This document shows positions 42,827 to 51,131 of a stretch of 64,000 nt of DNA, piece by piece. Origin of the DNA: Psychrilyobacter piezotolerans (GTDB lineage: Bacteria > Fusobacteriota > Fusobacteriia > Fusobacteriales > Fusobacteriaceae); assembly GCF_003391055.1 (NCBI RefSeq), contig NZ_QUAJ01000012.1, positions 29,980 to 93,979 on the forward strand, read 5' to 3'. The position numbers and the translations under genes are program-made. Every line of letters begins with the position of its first letter. Position 1 is the stretch's first letter. The notes under the pieces were generated by a model that searched no databases, was not told the origin of the DNA, and saw only the letters and a program-made list of their open reading frames with translations.

Positions 42827-42847
42827 ATGTACTACAATAATAGTATA
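42827..42847 (-). promoter_or_regulatory. gntR promoter -10 box with overlapping operator O4
   Basis: On the minus strand the -10 box TATACT (42847-42842) is followed by TTGTAGTACAT (42837-42827), which keeps 9 symmetric bases of the operator palindrome. Binding there would block transcription start. Confidence 0.5.
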
Positions 42848-43021
42848 CATCATTATTTTTTAAAAAGCTATAGTTGAGTCTTAATATTAAAAGTTCCCAT
42901 AAAAATTACGGGAACTCTAATATTATAACTTCAGATTTTTTTAATTTTCATATATATATTAATTTCATTCATAAAAACATTAAAAACTCATTTTTTAGCA
43001 CAAAGCTCCTCTTTAAGCGGT

Positions 43022-43053
43022 CAAAAAAAACCTCCTAAAAAATCAGGAGGTTT
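43022..43053 (-). terminator. Terminator after ridA
   Basis: On the minus strand AAACCTCCT pairs with AGGAGGTTT and is followed by TTTTT. It ends the amine-dehydrogenase / symporter / ridA operon. Confidence 0.87.
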
Positions 43054-43073
43054 CAGTTTTTTTTCAATAAGAG

Positions 43074-43421
43074 CTATACAGCAGCTATAACAGATACTTC
43101 TACCAAGAGAGATTCCCTGGCCATATTCGCCTCTACACAGGCTCTGGCAGGAGCACTTCCTTCCTCTACCCAGCTGTCCCAGACCTCATTCATCTCTTTA
43201 AACTGGTTCATATCTTTAATATAAACCGTAGCCGAAAGAATCTTGCTCTTATGGCTTCCTATATCAGCTAAAAGCTGGTCTACCTTTTCCAAAGTTGTTC
43301 TTGTCTGCTCTGCCATCCCCTGGGTTTCATCCTTTGGAACCTGCCCGCATAAATATGCCACATCATTATGAATCACTGCATGACTCATCCTTTTTTTTGT
43401 ATTATGTCTTTTAATCCCCAC
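43074..43421 (-). CDS. RidA family imine/enamine deaminase
   Basis: The 115-residue trimeric Rid protein hydrolyses reactive imines and enamines formed from amino acids. Family features are [19 protein letters not shown] and the substrate-binding arginine in [11 protein letters not shown]. The GTG start follows AAGGAG. Placement at the end of an operon with a DAO-type FAD dehydrogenase fits removal of its imine product. A second, truncated copy lies at 38354. Confidence 0.9.
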   Translation of the reverse strand: MGIKRHNTKKRMSHAVIHNDVAYLCGQVPKDETQGMAEQTRTTLEKVDQLLADIGSHKSKILSATVYIKDMNQFKEMNEVWDSWVEEGSAPARACVEANMARESLLVEVSVIAAV

Positions 43422-43508
43422 TTAAACTCACTCCTTTATCTTGTATAATATGATATTAACAACAAATCCAATTCTACAAATATTACATCCTTTAAATCTT
43501 ATCCAGTA

Positions 43509-44927
43509 CTAAAAATTAGCCTCCTCTTCGGCCACTTCAGATTCCCTTTTGGTAAACTTACTCACAATAATCAATGAAATAAATGAACTGAGTATTCCTA
43601 TAACTACATATGGTATAGTTGTTTTTAATAAAAATCCTGACAGGCATCCCAAGAATCCAAAACTCATACTTGCTATTACTCCTTGAACAGTTAAAAAATT
43701 TGAGTCTTTATAAAAATAACCTAAAAATATAGGAGCTAATAATACCGAAGCTGAAAATGCATAGGTAAGAACTAAAAGTTTTAATGCTTCTGGGAATATT
43801 ATGGCTATAATAACAGCCACAGCTGTTACACCTACTGCAAATACCCTTGAAACATATAGACGTTTTTTTGAACTCATGGTATCCGTCTTTATTACCTTCC
43901 CTAAAATATCTGTGGTAAAATTAACCACAACTGTATGGATGGCACTATCTATAGTCGAGATAATAGTCGCTACAAGAAATCCCGAATATATTGCTAAAAA
44001 CCATATGGGTAATTTATTTAAAAACCATGCCGATGCCATCTCCGGCTGCAGATTAGGTGCCATACTTTTGATTGAGAACCCTAAATAAATCGCCCAAAAT
44101 TCAGCAAATAAAATTAATAATCCGCTATATATGAGACTTTTTTTAGCGTCCTTTATATTCTTAACAGCACCTATCCTTTGATAATACATCTGATTGGTTA
44201 ATCCTCCCGGAAGGATTGCAAACATCCAGAGTAATATGGTTGGCCAGCCTACCGAGGTCATACTCTGGGGAAAGGCTTTTGTCTCCACAGGAAGATGAGC
44301 AAAAATATTGGTGATCCCTCCTCCCATCTTAAATGCAAACACAAGAGAACCGATAGATACCACAATCATTAGACAACTGAAGATAAAATCTGTCCAGGCT
44401 ACCGATGCTAATCCTGCCGGAAGAACAAAAAGTAAACTGATCATTGCAAAGATAATTATCAATATAACCGGCGATACGCCCAATAAATTTGAAAATAATT
44501 TTGAAACTGCCACTAACTGTGTACAAATCCAGCCAAAGGGAACTATTATAGTGGCTAATACAGCCACTAAGGTAAGAGCCCTGCTCTTACCATAAAATCT
44601 TTCCAAAATATCCGGGATAGTTGTAAATTCCTGGGTCCTCAGCCAATGAGCAAAGAAACTCAGTATAAACATTACCCCTGACAAAAACAGACCATAGGTG
44701 AGGGTCGCCCAACCGCTGCTGTATCCCAATCCTACGTGGGCTACCAGCATTCCTCCCCCCATAACGGTTGCAAATTGTGAACCTACAGTAACATATAGGG
44801 GAAGTGCACGCCCCCCCACATCCCAGTCTTCACTGGTATTAAACTTTTTTCCTATATATACCGATATAGCCCCACTTCCCAGGAGCACTACTGCCGTAGC
44901 TAGAACAATATAAAAAATACGACCCAT
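43509..44927 (-). CDS. Sodium:solute symporter (SSS family), copy 2
   Basis: Same 472-residue Na+-coupled transporter as at 38488, with about 24 substitutions, mostly conservative and clustered in the last third (for example KKRLYVSRVFAVG versus KKRLHISRVFALG). It lies between the DAO subunit gene and ridA, in one operon by spacing. It likely imports the substrate of the dehydrogenase. Confidence 0.9.
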   Translation of the reverse strand: MGRIFYIVLATAVVLLGSGAISVYIGKKFNTSEDWDVGGRALPLYVTVGSQFATVMGGGMLVAHVGLGYSSGWATLTYGLFLSGVMFILSFFAHWLRTQEFTTIPDILERFYGKSRALTLVAVLATIIVPFGWICTQLVAVSKLFSNLLGVSPVILIIIFAMISLLFVLPAGLASVAWTDFIFSCLMIVVSIGSLVFAFKMGGGITNIFAHLPVETKAFPQSMTSVGWPTILLWMFAILPGGLTNQMYYQRIGAVKNIKDAKKSLIYSGLLILFAEFWAIYLGFSIKSMAPNLQPEMASAWFLNKLPIWFLAIYSGFLVATIISTIDSAIHTVVVNFTTDILGKVIKTDTMSSKKRLYVSRVFAVGVTAVAVIIAIIFPEALKLLVLTYAFSASVLLAPIFLGYFYKDSNFLTVQGVIASMSFGFLGCLSGFLLKTTIPYVVIGILSSFISLIIVSKFTKRESEVAEEEANF

Positions 44928-44988
44928 AAAAATACCTCCTAATAATTATTTTAATCATCAATGATTCGAATAAATTTATTTTAGCACC

Positions 44989-46167
44989 TTACTTTTGGAA
45001 CCTATTTGGATCGAAGCCCGACATATCCACGAATGTTTTCCCATCCATGATAAGATCTGCCACAACTTTTCCGGTTACCGGAGCCAGGGCAATTCCGTCT
45101 CCCTCATGACCTGCAGCCATGAAAAATCCCTCTATCTCAGTCCATCCGATGAGGGGAAGACCGTCTGGAGTAAATGGTCTCAATCCTCCCATAGTTCTTA
45201 TTATACTCATATCTTTTAACTGGGGAAAATAAGTAACTGCATTTCTGATTACCTCTCCGATCCCTTCATAGGTAACATTTTTATCATAACCCACAAATTC
45301 TCTTGTGGCTCCAAACATGATGTTTCCCTTCGGAGACTGGCTGAGAGCAAGTCCTATTCCTAATTTTGCAATCATTTCAGGAGCATCCTTTAAAAGATCC
45401 GGATTATGTTTTGCCATCATATATTTTGCCGAAAGAATAGGCATATCTATAAAATAATCCACTTCATCGGTTATGCAGATCTGCCCTCTTCTTGGTTTTA
45501 TGGGAGCTTCTATTCCTAATTTCTCGCATAAAAGGGGAGCCCATACGCCGGCTGCATTAATTATAGTAGGAGCATAAAATTTCCCTTTTGAAGTTTCTAC
45601 CCCTATTGCTTTTTTACCCTCTGTTATTATATCCTTTACTTCGGTTCCCAGCATTATCTTGGTTCCGTTGGCCTTAGCTCCCTTTGCAAAGGCTATATTT
45701 AAAGCTATAGGATCCACTTCTCCATCCATGGGGCTGTAAGTGGCTCCTATAATATCCTGGGAAATTCCAGGCTGAAGTTTATTCACCTCATCCAGTGAAA
45801 TAATATCAACATCCAATCCTGTTTTTTTCTGTTTTTCCACAAATCCCTTCATTATTTCCATCTCTTTCTCATTTTCAATGAGGATCATACCGCCTTTTTG
45901 TCTGAAGTGGATAGGCTCCCCCAGCTCTTCTTCTAAATTTTTATACATCTTTAAACTTTCAAGAGCTAAGGCTAAATGCACCCCTGGTTTTTTAGACTGC
46001 ATCAATACCAGCTGGTCACTGGAACCCGATGCCCCTCTGGCATGATCATATTTTTCCAAGAGAGTTACTTTTTTTCCCCTCTTAGAGAGGTTATAGGCTA
46101 TGGAAGTACCGATTACACCTCCGCCTATTACTATTACATCTGCATCATTTATATTTTTATCGTTCAT
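44989..46167 (-). CDS. DAO-type FAD-dependent amine/amino-acid dehydrogenase subunit
   Basis: The 392-residue flavoprotein has an N-terminal ADP-binding motif VIVIGGGVIGTSIAYNLSKRG and the DAO fold: ARGASGSSDQL, SPMDGEVDPIALNIAFAKG, INAAGVWAPLLCEKLG and AGHEGDGIALAPVTGKVVADL. It resembles the beta subunit of opine oxidases, HcnC and D-hydroxyproline dehydrogenase, which oxidise a secondary amine to an imine. The other subunits are encoded just upstream. Residues around GYDKNVTYEGIGEVIRN supply the 24-bp scar found at 39938. Confidence 0.87.
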   Translation of the reverse strand: MNDKNINDADVIVIGGGVIGTSIAYNLSKRGKKVTLLEKYDHARGASGSSDQLVLMQSKKPGVHLALALESLKMYKNLEEELGEPIHFRQKGGMILIENEKEMEIMKGFVEKQKKTGLDVDIISLDEVNKLQPGISQDIIGATYSPMDGEVDPIALNIAFAKGAKANGTKIMLGTEVKDIITEGKKAIGVETSKGKFYAPTIINAAGVWAPLLCEKLGIEAPIKPRRGQICITDEVDYFIDMPILSAKYMMAKHNPDLLKDAPEMIAKLGIGLALSQSPKGNIMFGATREFVGYDKNVTYEGIGEVIRNAVTYFPQLKDMSIIRTMGGLRPFTPDGLPLIGWTEIEGFFMAAGHEGDGIALAPVTGKVVADLIMDGKTFVDMSGFDPNRFQK

Positions 46168-46172
46168 AGCTT

Positions 46173-46436
46173 TTATTTCACCTCCAAAAATTCACTTATT
46201 TTTACTACCCTTGCAGGGGGTCTGGATGAACCTGGAGTTATTTTTTCCGGAGATTCTACTTCGGAGAGCATTCTGGCAATGATCTTCCCGCAGCTTCTTC
46301 CCTGACAGAGACCCATTCCAGCATGAGTTCTTATTTTCACCCCGGCTACAGTTGTAGCCCCGTCTTTTATAGCTTCTTTTACATCTTCTACCGTTACTTC
46401 CTGACATCTGCATACAAAAACTTTATCATCACACAT
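46173..46436 (-). CDS. BFD-like [2Fe-2S]-binding subunit
   Basis: The 87-residue protein has four cysteines in the BFD/Fer2_BFD spacing: VCRCQEVT and later LCQGRSCG. In opine oxidases and HcnB this domain is usually fused to the C-terminus of the FAD/NAD subunit; here it is a separate gene. It probably passes electrons between the flavoprotein subunits. The start overlaps the stop of the ferredoxin gene. Confidence 0.83.
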   Translation of the reverse strand: MCDDKVFVCRCQEVTVEDVKEAIKDGATTVAGVKIRTHAGMGLCQGRSCGKIIARMLSEVESPEKITPGSSRPPARVVKISEFLEVK

Positions 46437-46945
46437 TATCTTTCCCCTCCCCTACAGATGGTTCTTATTTCCATAAAATATTCTTTTGGAATTTCTACGC
46501 TGATAAGAGTTGTACCATCATTTTTTTTATCATTTTTTATACCCAATACTTTACCGTCAGCAATATATTTTCCAAACCTGTCCCCACAGGGCACCTGGTC
46601 TCCTTTTTCAGGAAGAGGCAGATATTCAAATGGAAATTCCACCAAGGATGTTTTTTCACTGTAATTTTTATGAATTTTAAAGATCGCCAGTCCGGGACAT
46701 TTTGGAATACATATCCCACACCCTATACATTTTTCCTCGTCTAATTTAGGAAGGTTTGTAATCGAACTCCCCACCTCTATTGCACCAAAGGGACAGGCAG
46801 CCTCACAGGGATTACAAGGTATCTTCTGAACACATTCTATTGCTACAACAGGTCCTTTTTCAAATCTTTCCTCACTTGGAGTTCCTGGGCAGGCTTTTAT
46901 CTCCTCCATGGAAGGAACTCCCGTAAACTTTACTCCTCTATTCAT
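46436..46945 (-). CDS. 4Fe-4S ferredoxin-type subunit
   Basis: The 169-residue protein has one clear cluster motif CIGCGICIPKCPG plus a second set, CNPCEAACPFG, giving two [4Fe-4S] clusters. The C-terminal ~80 residues (LPEKGDQVPCGDRFGKYIADGK) form a small beta-rich domain. It probably links the dehydrogenase to an anaerobic electron acceptor. I start at the ATG at 46945, six bases after GGAGG. The gene overlaps the end of the FAD/NAD subunit gene by 8 bases. Confidence 0.85.
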   Translation of the reverse strand: MNRGVKFTGVPSMEEIKACPGTPSEERFEKGPVVAIECVQKIPCNPCEAACPFGAIEVGSSITNLPKLDEEKCIGCGICIPKCPGLAIFKIHKNYSEKTSLVEFPFEYLPLPEKGDQVPCGDRFGKYIADGKVLGIKNDKKNDGTTLISVEIPKEYFMEIRTICRGGER

Positions 46946-48038
46946 TAGCATCCTCCATATATCTACTTATCTGAGTTTTTTTAGATAATTTTCTTTTTTC
47001 ACCAAATTCTCCATCTCTCAATGTGTTTAATCTCTTCCATACCTGGCCCTTAAGCTCTCTGGCTTTCTCTTCACTATACAGTCCCAAAGCCTCTGAAGCC
47101 GCTATACCGGCAAGACGTCCCTCTTCCATGGCAGAACTTGCTTCTTCTACTCCCGAGATATCTCCTGAAACATATATTCCCGGAAGAGTAGACTCCATAT
47201 TTTCATTGTGTTTCGGCACATGTCCCCCAAAGGAAGGAATAAACGTAAAGTCACAGCCAATAGTCCAGGCTATTTCAGACATAGGACTGAGTCCCACAGC
47301 AATACAGATAGTATCCACATCTAAAATTTTCTCCGTCCCCTCAATCATTTGAAATCTTTCATCCAGTTCACATATCTCTACCTTGCTGACTTCCCCATCT
47401 CCCATGGCTCTTTTTACTGTATGGGAAGTATAAATAGGAACTCCCCCACGGCTGATCTTAGAAGCATGAACACCGTATCCACTTACATTTGGAGCTGCTT
47501 CCACCAATCCAACTACGTCGGCACCGGCCTGCATCAACTGGTAGGAAACAATTAATCCTACATTCCCTGATCCGACCATAAGAACTTTCTTTCCAGGAAG
47601 TACCCTGTTTACATTTATCATTGTTTGAGCGGCTCCGGCCCCCATAACACCGGGGAGATCAGATCCTGGAAAAGCAAGGGTATTTTCTGTAGCCCCTGTT
47701 GCAAGGATGATTTTATCTCCTTTTATCTGATGCTGTTTCCCGTCTTTTGAGTAAACCACTGTCTTTCCCTCAAATATCCCGTAAACAGGAGCATCCAGTA
47801 TAACATCCACTCCCAATTCCTTCGTTTCCTCCAAAAGTTTTGTTCCTATCTCATATCCCCTGGTTCCTGCCAGATGTTCCCTGGAACCAAAGAACTTATG
47901 AATCTGTTTAAAAAGCTGTCCCCCGGGTTTTTTATTTTCATCCAAAACAGTAACTTTACCCCCGGATTTTGCAATTTCTATACCTGCAGCAAGACCTGCA
48001 GGGCCGCCCCCTACAACTACAACCTGAGTTTCTTTCAT
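46938..48038 (-). CDS. FAD/NAD(P)-binding oxidoreductase subunit (OoxA/HcnB-like)
   Basis: The 366-residue flavoprotein has VVVVGGGPAGLAAGIEIAKSG, GATENTLAFPG, VLMVGSGNVGLIVSYQLMQAGADV and GIYVSGDISGVEEASSAMEEGRLAGI. This is the alpha-type subunit of opine oxidase / HCN synthase / D-hydroxyproline dehydrogenase complexes. The start ATG overlaps the stop of the Fer2 gene (TAATG). The frame is open upstream to 48170, but that part is out-of-frame Fer2 sequence. It lacks the usual C-terminal BFD domain, which is a separate gene here. Confidence 0.87.
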   Translation of the reverse strand: MKETQVVVVGGGPAGLAAGIEIAKSGGKVTVLDENKKPGGQLFKQIHKFFGSREHLAGTRGYEIGTKLLEETKELGVDVILDAPVYGIFEGKTVVYSKDGKQHQIKGDKIILATGATENTLAFPGSDLPGVMGAGAAQTMINVNRVLPGKKVLMVGSGNVGLIVSYQLMQAGADVVGLVEAAPNVSGYGVHASKISRGGVPIYTSHTVKRAMGDGEVSKVEICELDERFQMIEGTEKILDVDTICIAVGLSPMSEIAWTIGCDFTFIPSFGGHVPKHNENMESTLPGIYVSGDISGVEEASSAMEEGRLAGIAASEALGLYSEEKARELKGQVWKRLNTLRDGEFGEKRKLSKKTQISRYMEDANE

Positions 48039-48349
48039 TACTCTTCCCCCTTTCCATATCCAATCTGTGTTTCCACATTCATTCCTTCTTCTACAGGAGT
48101 TACACAAGTTCTGACATTGGGTTTTCCATCTACTACCATAACACAGTCTGTACACCTTCCTATCCCGCAATAAACTCCTCTATCCCTCTTATATTTAGGA
48201 GTTTTTCTAAATTTTCTTATTCCTGCACTCATAAGAGCCGCCGCTATTGTCTCACCTGCCAAAGCATTTAAGGGCTTCCCGTTGTAATAAATAGTGACAT
48301 ATTCTTTTCTTTTTTCCTCACCTAATATAGGATGATCAATTATCCTCAT
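48038..48349 (-). CDS. [2Fe-2S] Fer2-type small subunit
   Basis: The 103-residue protein has a ferredoxin fold with cysteines in YCGIGRCTDCVMVVDG and VRTC, matching gamma subunits (HcnA, LhpE-like) of the same dehydrogenase family. It is the first gene of the operon with GGAGG before the ATG; four or more genes follow with overlaps, indicating coordinated translation. Confidence 0.86.
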   Translation of the reverse strand: MRIIDHPILGEEKRKEYVTIYYNGKPLNALAGETIAAALMSAGIRKFRKTPKYKRDRGVYCGIGRCTDCVMVVDGKPNVRTCVTPVEEGMNVETQIGYGKGEE

Positions 48350-48579
48350 TTTATAACCTCCTTTTTTATCTAACTAATAAAATGATTACAAGTTAAGTAT
48401 ATGGCTGAGATTATCTGTGAAAGCAATCTAAAAATAATTTTTATTTTTATTGTTTAAGAAATACTTTTTTATCGACTTTTTTTGCCCCTTTATTTCCGTG
48501 GCATCCAGTTAAAGTGTTTTAAAACCAAGGATCTTGTTCTGCAGATTTAGAACACCCCTCATAGATGAGTAGCTAAATT

Positions 48580-48607
48580 TTGCTTTTAGATAAAATGGAA
48601 GTATAAT
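48580..48607 (+). promoter_or_regulatory. Promoter of the HTH-FCD regulator
   Basis: TTGCTT (48580-48585), 16 bp, TATAAT (48602-48607), 35 bases before the GTG start. The dehydrogenase operon is divergent, so its promoter must lie between 48350 and about 48480; I see only a weak TTGCTT...TATACT pair with a 19-bp spacer. Confidence 0.6.
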
Positions 48608-48641
48608 TAAAATAGAATTAAATAAATCGAGGTGAAGAAAA

Positions 48642-49361
48642 GTGAATAATGATGAAATAAACTACGATTACTCTATATTGAGACTCCTTGAAAAACATAA
48701 AAAACCTACAGGGGCTTCTTTAATAAAAAGGGAACTTAAAAATTTAAAGATAAATATCAGTGAGGCCACCATCGGGAGAATTCTTTTCGATTTGGATAAT
48801 ATTGGTTTTACTTTGAAAGACGGGTATAGGGGAAGGGTTATAACCGATAAGGGAAAACTTTACTTAAATAATCTTCAGAGAAAAAAAGACAGAAGGGAAA
48901 AAGGAGAATTATTTTTAAGTGCTCTGAATATACAGGAAATAGACAGACTCTTGGAGGCCTTGGAAGCCAGAAAAGTAATTGAAAGCCAGATGGCTAAATT
49001 TGCCGCTGCAAAATCTAATATTCAAACAAAAAAAGATTTTAAGAGAATTATAGAGAGTCACGAAAAAATGGTAAAAAATCTCACCGAATATGAATATAAT
49101 ATTCCATTTCATAAGTATATAGCCACCCTTGCAGGGAATAAGATATTGGAACTCATGCTCCAAATGGTAGTGGAAGACACCAGGTTTACACCGGCCTTAA
49201 AAAAAATAGAAAAAAATTTGGGTATGAAAACCATAGAAGAACATAAAAATATAGCCCATGCCATAATCGAGAAAAATCCCGAAGCTGCCGAAAAAGCCAT
49301 GGCTGATCATATAGATAGTCTTATTGTGAAGGTCAAAAAAGTTAAATTAAATTTAAATTAG
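48642..49361 (+). CDS. Regulator with RNase R/NrpR-type winged helix and FCD domain
   Basis: The 239-residue protein joins two parts. Residues 1-75 resemble the HTH_12 winged helix of NrpR and RNase R (SILRLLEKHKKPTGASLIKREL, SEATIGRILFDLDNIGFT and RGRVITDKGKLYL). Residues ~95-235 are an FCD ligand domain (IPFHKYIATLAGNK, EEHKNIAHAI and MADHIDSL carry the putative metal ligands). FCD domains are normally paired with a GntR helix, so the pairing is unusual. It starts at GTG after GAGGTG, divergent from the dehydrogenase operon, which it may control. Confidence 0.78.
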   Translation: MNNDEINYDYSILRLLEKHKKPTGASLIKRELKNLKINISEATIGRILFDLDNIGFTLKDGYRGRVITDKGKLYLNNLQRKKDRREKGELFLSALNIQEIDRLLEALEARKVIESQMAKFAAAKSNIQTKKDFKRIIESHEKMVKNLTEYEYNIPFHKYIATLAGNKILELMLQMVVEDTRFTPALKKIEKNLGMKTIEEHKNIAHAIIEKNPEAAEKAMADHIDSLIVKVKKVKLNLN

Positions 49362-49391
49362 ATAAAAAAAAATCAAAATATCTTTAGTATT

Positions 49392-49424
49392 TAAAAACCT
49401 CCTAAAAATTAGGAGGTTTTTTTC
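49392..49424. terminator. Bidirectional terminator between the regulator and kdsA
   Basis: AAAAACCTCCTA pairs with TAGGAGGTTTTT; A and T tracts on both sides serve the convergent genes. Confidence 0.9.
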
Positions 49425-50263
49425 TATCTTTTCACTATTCCATCTATCTCCAATGCCACCTTTAATATTTCCTCTAAATCCTCTAATTTCAGCATATTGG
49501 GACCATCACAGGGAGCACAGTCCGGGTCTTCATGTACCTCTGCAAATATTCCATCCACTCCTACAGCCAGGGCTGCTCTCATCAATGGGAATACATATTC
49601 ACGGTTTCCACCTGTACACGTCCCCTGTCCCCCTGGAATTTGTACCGAATGGGTAGCATCAAAGATCACAGGATATCCAAATTCTCTCATCTCCATAAAT
49701 GATCTCATATCTACCACAAAGTTATTGTATCCGAAGGTTACTCCCCTTTCACATAACATAAAGTTTTCACTTCCAGCTTCCTGCATCTTATTGACCACAT
49801 TTTTCATATCCCAGGGAGCTAAAAACTGGCCTTTTTTTACATTTACAGGTAATCCGGTTTCGGCTGCTGCCATCAATAGGTCTGTCTGCCTGCATAAAAA
49901 TGCAGGTATCTGTATCATATCTACCACTTCTGCGACCCTTTCACACTGCCAAGGCTCATGTACATCTGTAATCACAGGTATATCATAGGTATCCTTTACT
50001 TTTTTCAGAATTCTCAATCCTTCATCTATCCCCACTCCTCTAAACCCGTGGATCGATGATCTGTTGGCCTTATCAAAAGATGACTTGAATACATAATTTA
50101 TCCCTAACCTGTCGCATATTTCTTTGATCTTTCCGGCTACCCTGATACTCATCTCCTCAGTTTCAATGGCACAAGGCCCTGCCAAGAGTGTAAATTTACC
50201 TTTATTCCCGCCTATTTCAAATCTATCTGCTATCCTTACCGATTTTACCTCTTTCATCAACAT
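49424..50263 (-). CDS. kdsA: 3-deoxy-8-phosphooctulonate synthase
   Basis: KdsA condenses PEP with arabinose 5-phosphate to give Kdo 8-phosphate for lipopolysaccharide. [20 protein letters not shown] motif, [31 protein letters not shown] and [13 protein letters not shown] are diagnostic. The early AGPCAIE carries the cysteine found in metal-dependent KdsA enzymes (Aquifex type) where E. coli has Asn. AGGAGG lies 7 bases before the ATG. It implies an outer membrane with Kdo. Confidence 0.95.
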   Translation of the reverse strand: MLMKEVKSVRIADRFEIGGNKGKFTLLAGPCAIETEEMSIRVAGKIKEICDRLGINYVFKSSFDKANRSSIHGFRGVGIDEGLRILKKVKDTYDIPVITDVHEPWQCERVAEVVDMIQIPAFLCRQTDLLMAAAETGLPVNVKKGQFLAPWDMKNVVNKMQEAGSENFMLCERGVTFGYNNFVVDMRSFMEMREFGYPVIFDATHSVQIPGGQGTCTGGNREYVFPLMRAALAVGVDGIFAEVHEDPDCAPCDGPNMLKLEDLEEILKVALEIDGIVKR

Positions 50264-50287
50264 ATTTATTCCTCCTTATCGCCTAAA

Positions 50288-50314
50288 GTACGGGCAATTC
50301 ATGAATTGCCCCTA
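50288..50314. repeat. Dispersed palindrome, AATTCATGAATT core (copy c)
   Basis: GGGCAATTCATGAATTGCCC is a perfect 20-base palindrome followed by CTAA, between the YdcF-like gene and kdsA. Confidence 0.75.
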
Positions 50315-51085
50315 AGATTTTATCTTATAAAATATTAATCCAATATATTCCCACACTGCACTCCTGATATCCACAAAATTACCGGCATTGGGGAAATAAC
50401 TGTCCATCCCGTAGCTGCCTTTATACCTGGATACATATCCTGTAGGAGCTGGTATTACTTCTGCACCGTATTTTTCAAAGGTATATTTTGATCTTTTCAT
50501 ATGAGTGGCAGAAGTTATCAGAGCTGCTTTTTTATATCCGTTTTTCTCCATTATACCCTTTGTTAACCTTGCATTTTCTTCTGTTGTTTTACTCCTTCCC
50601 TCAATTATTATATCGGTGCCGGGAACTCCTAAGTCCACCATGAGCTCTTTATATATCCTTCCCTCTGATTTTTCTCCATTATACACTATTCCACCTGTAA
50701 TTATTATCTTTTTAGGATAATTTTTATACAGACGCACTCCCTCAACTACCCTGAATAATGCTGCTTTGCCTGGACTGCCAGTTACAGAAGATAAACTTTT
50801 GGGAGCATTATCGTAGATTCCTCCTCCCAAGACCACATAACAGTCCGCTTCCTCCAGCTGAGTTCTGGTTATGGGAGGATAATTTTTTTCTAGGGGCTGT
50901 ACTACCATATCCTTTACCGGTTCTATAGATAATAAATAGATAGCTGTTATTGTGACCAGTAACAAAAAATTTCCCTTTACCGCAGATCTTTTACGAAGAT
51001 TCATCATAAAAATCATAAGCAGAATAATTATAAATATCCCAGGAGATATTAATATATTGGATATAAATTTTTGCAGTAAAAACAT
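50312..51085 (-). CDS. YdcF/ElyC family (DUF218) membrane protein
   Basis: The 257-residue protein has two N-terminal membrane helices (about 8-28 and 36-55) and a DUF218 domain with ADCYVVLGGGIY, IITGGIVYNG, EGRSKTTEENA and ALITSATHMKRS. Family members such as ElyC affect envelope polysaccharide or peptidoglycan precursor metabolism. Its neighbours are kdsA and murE, which fits an envelope role. Confidence 0.85.
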   Translation of the reverse strand: MFLLQKFISNILISPGIFIIILLMIFMMNLRKRSAVKGNFLLLVTITAIYLLSIEPVKDMVVQPLEKNYPPITRTQLEEADCYVVLGGGIYDNAPKSLSSVTGSPGKAALFRVVEGVRLYKNYPKKIIITGGIVYNGEKSEGRIYKELMVDLGVPGTDIIIEGRSKTTEENARLTKGIMEKNGYKKAALITSATHMKRSKYTFEKYGAEVIPAPTGYVSRYKGSYGMDSYFPNAGNFVDIRSAVWEYIGLIFYKIKS

Positions 51086-51131
51086 CTTTCCCCCTTTGTC
51101 ACCTATGGCGAGACTAATAATTAATTAATTT

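Noticed and set aside
48038..48170. 44-residue N-terminal extension of the FAD/NAD subunit
   Set aside because: It is the out-of-frame image of the Fer2 gene; the ATG at 48038 has a ribosome site and starts the Rossmann motif normally.
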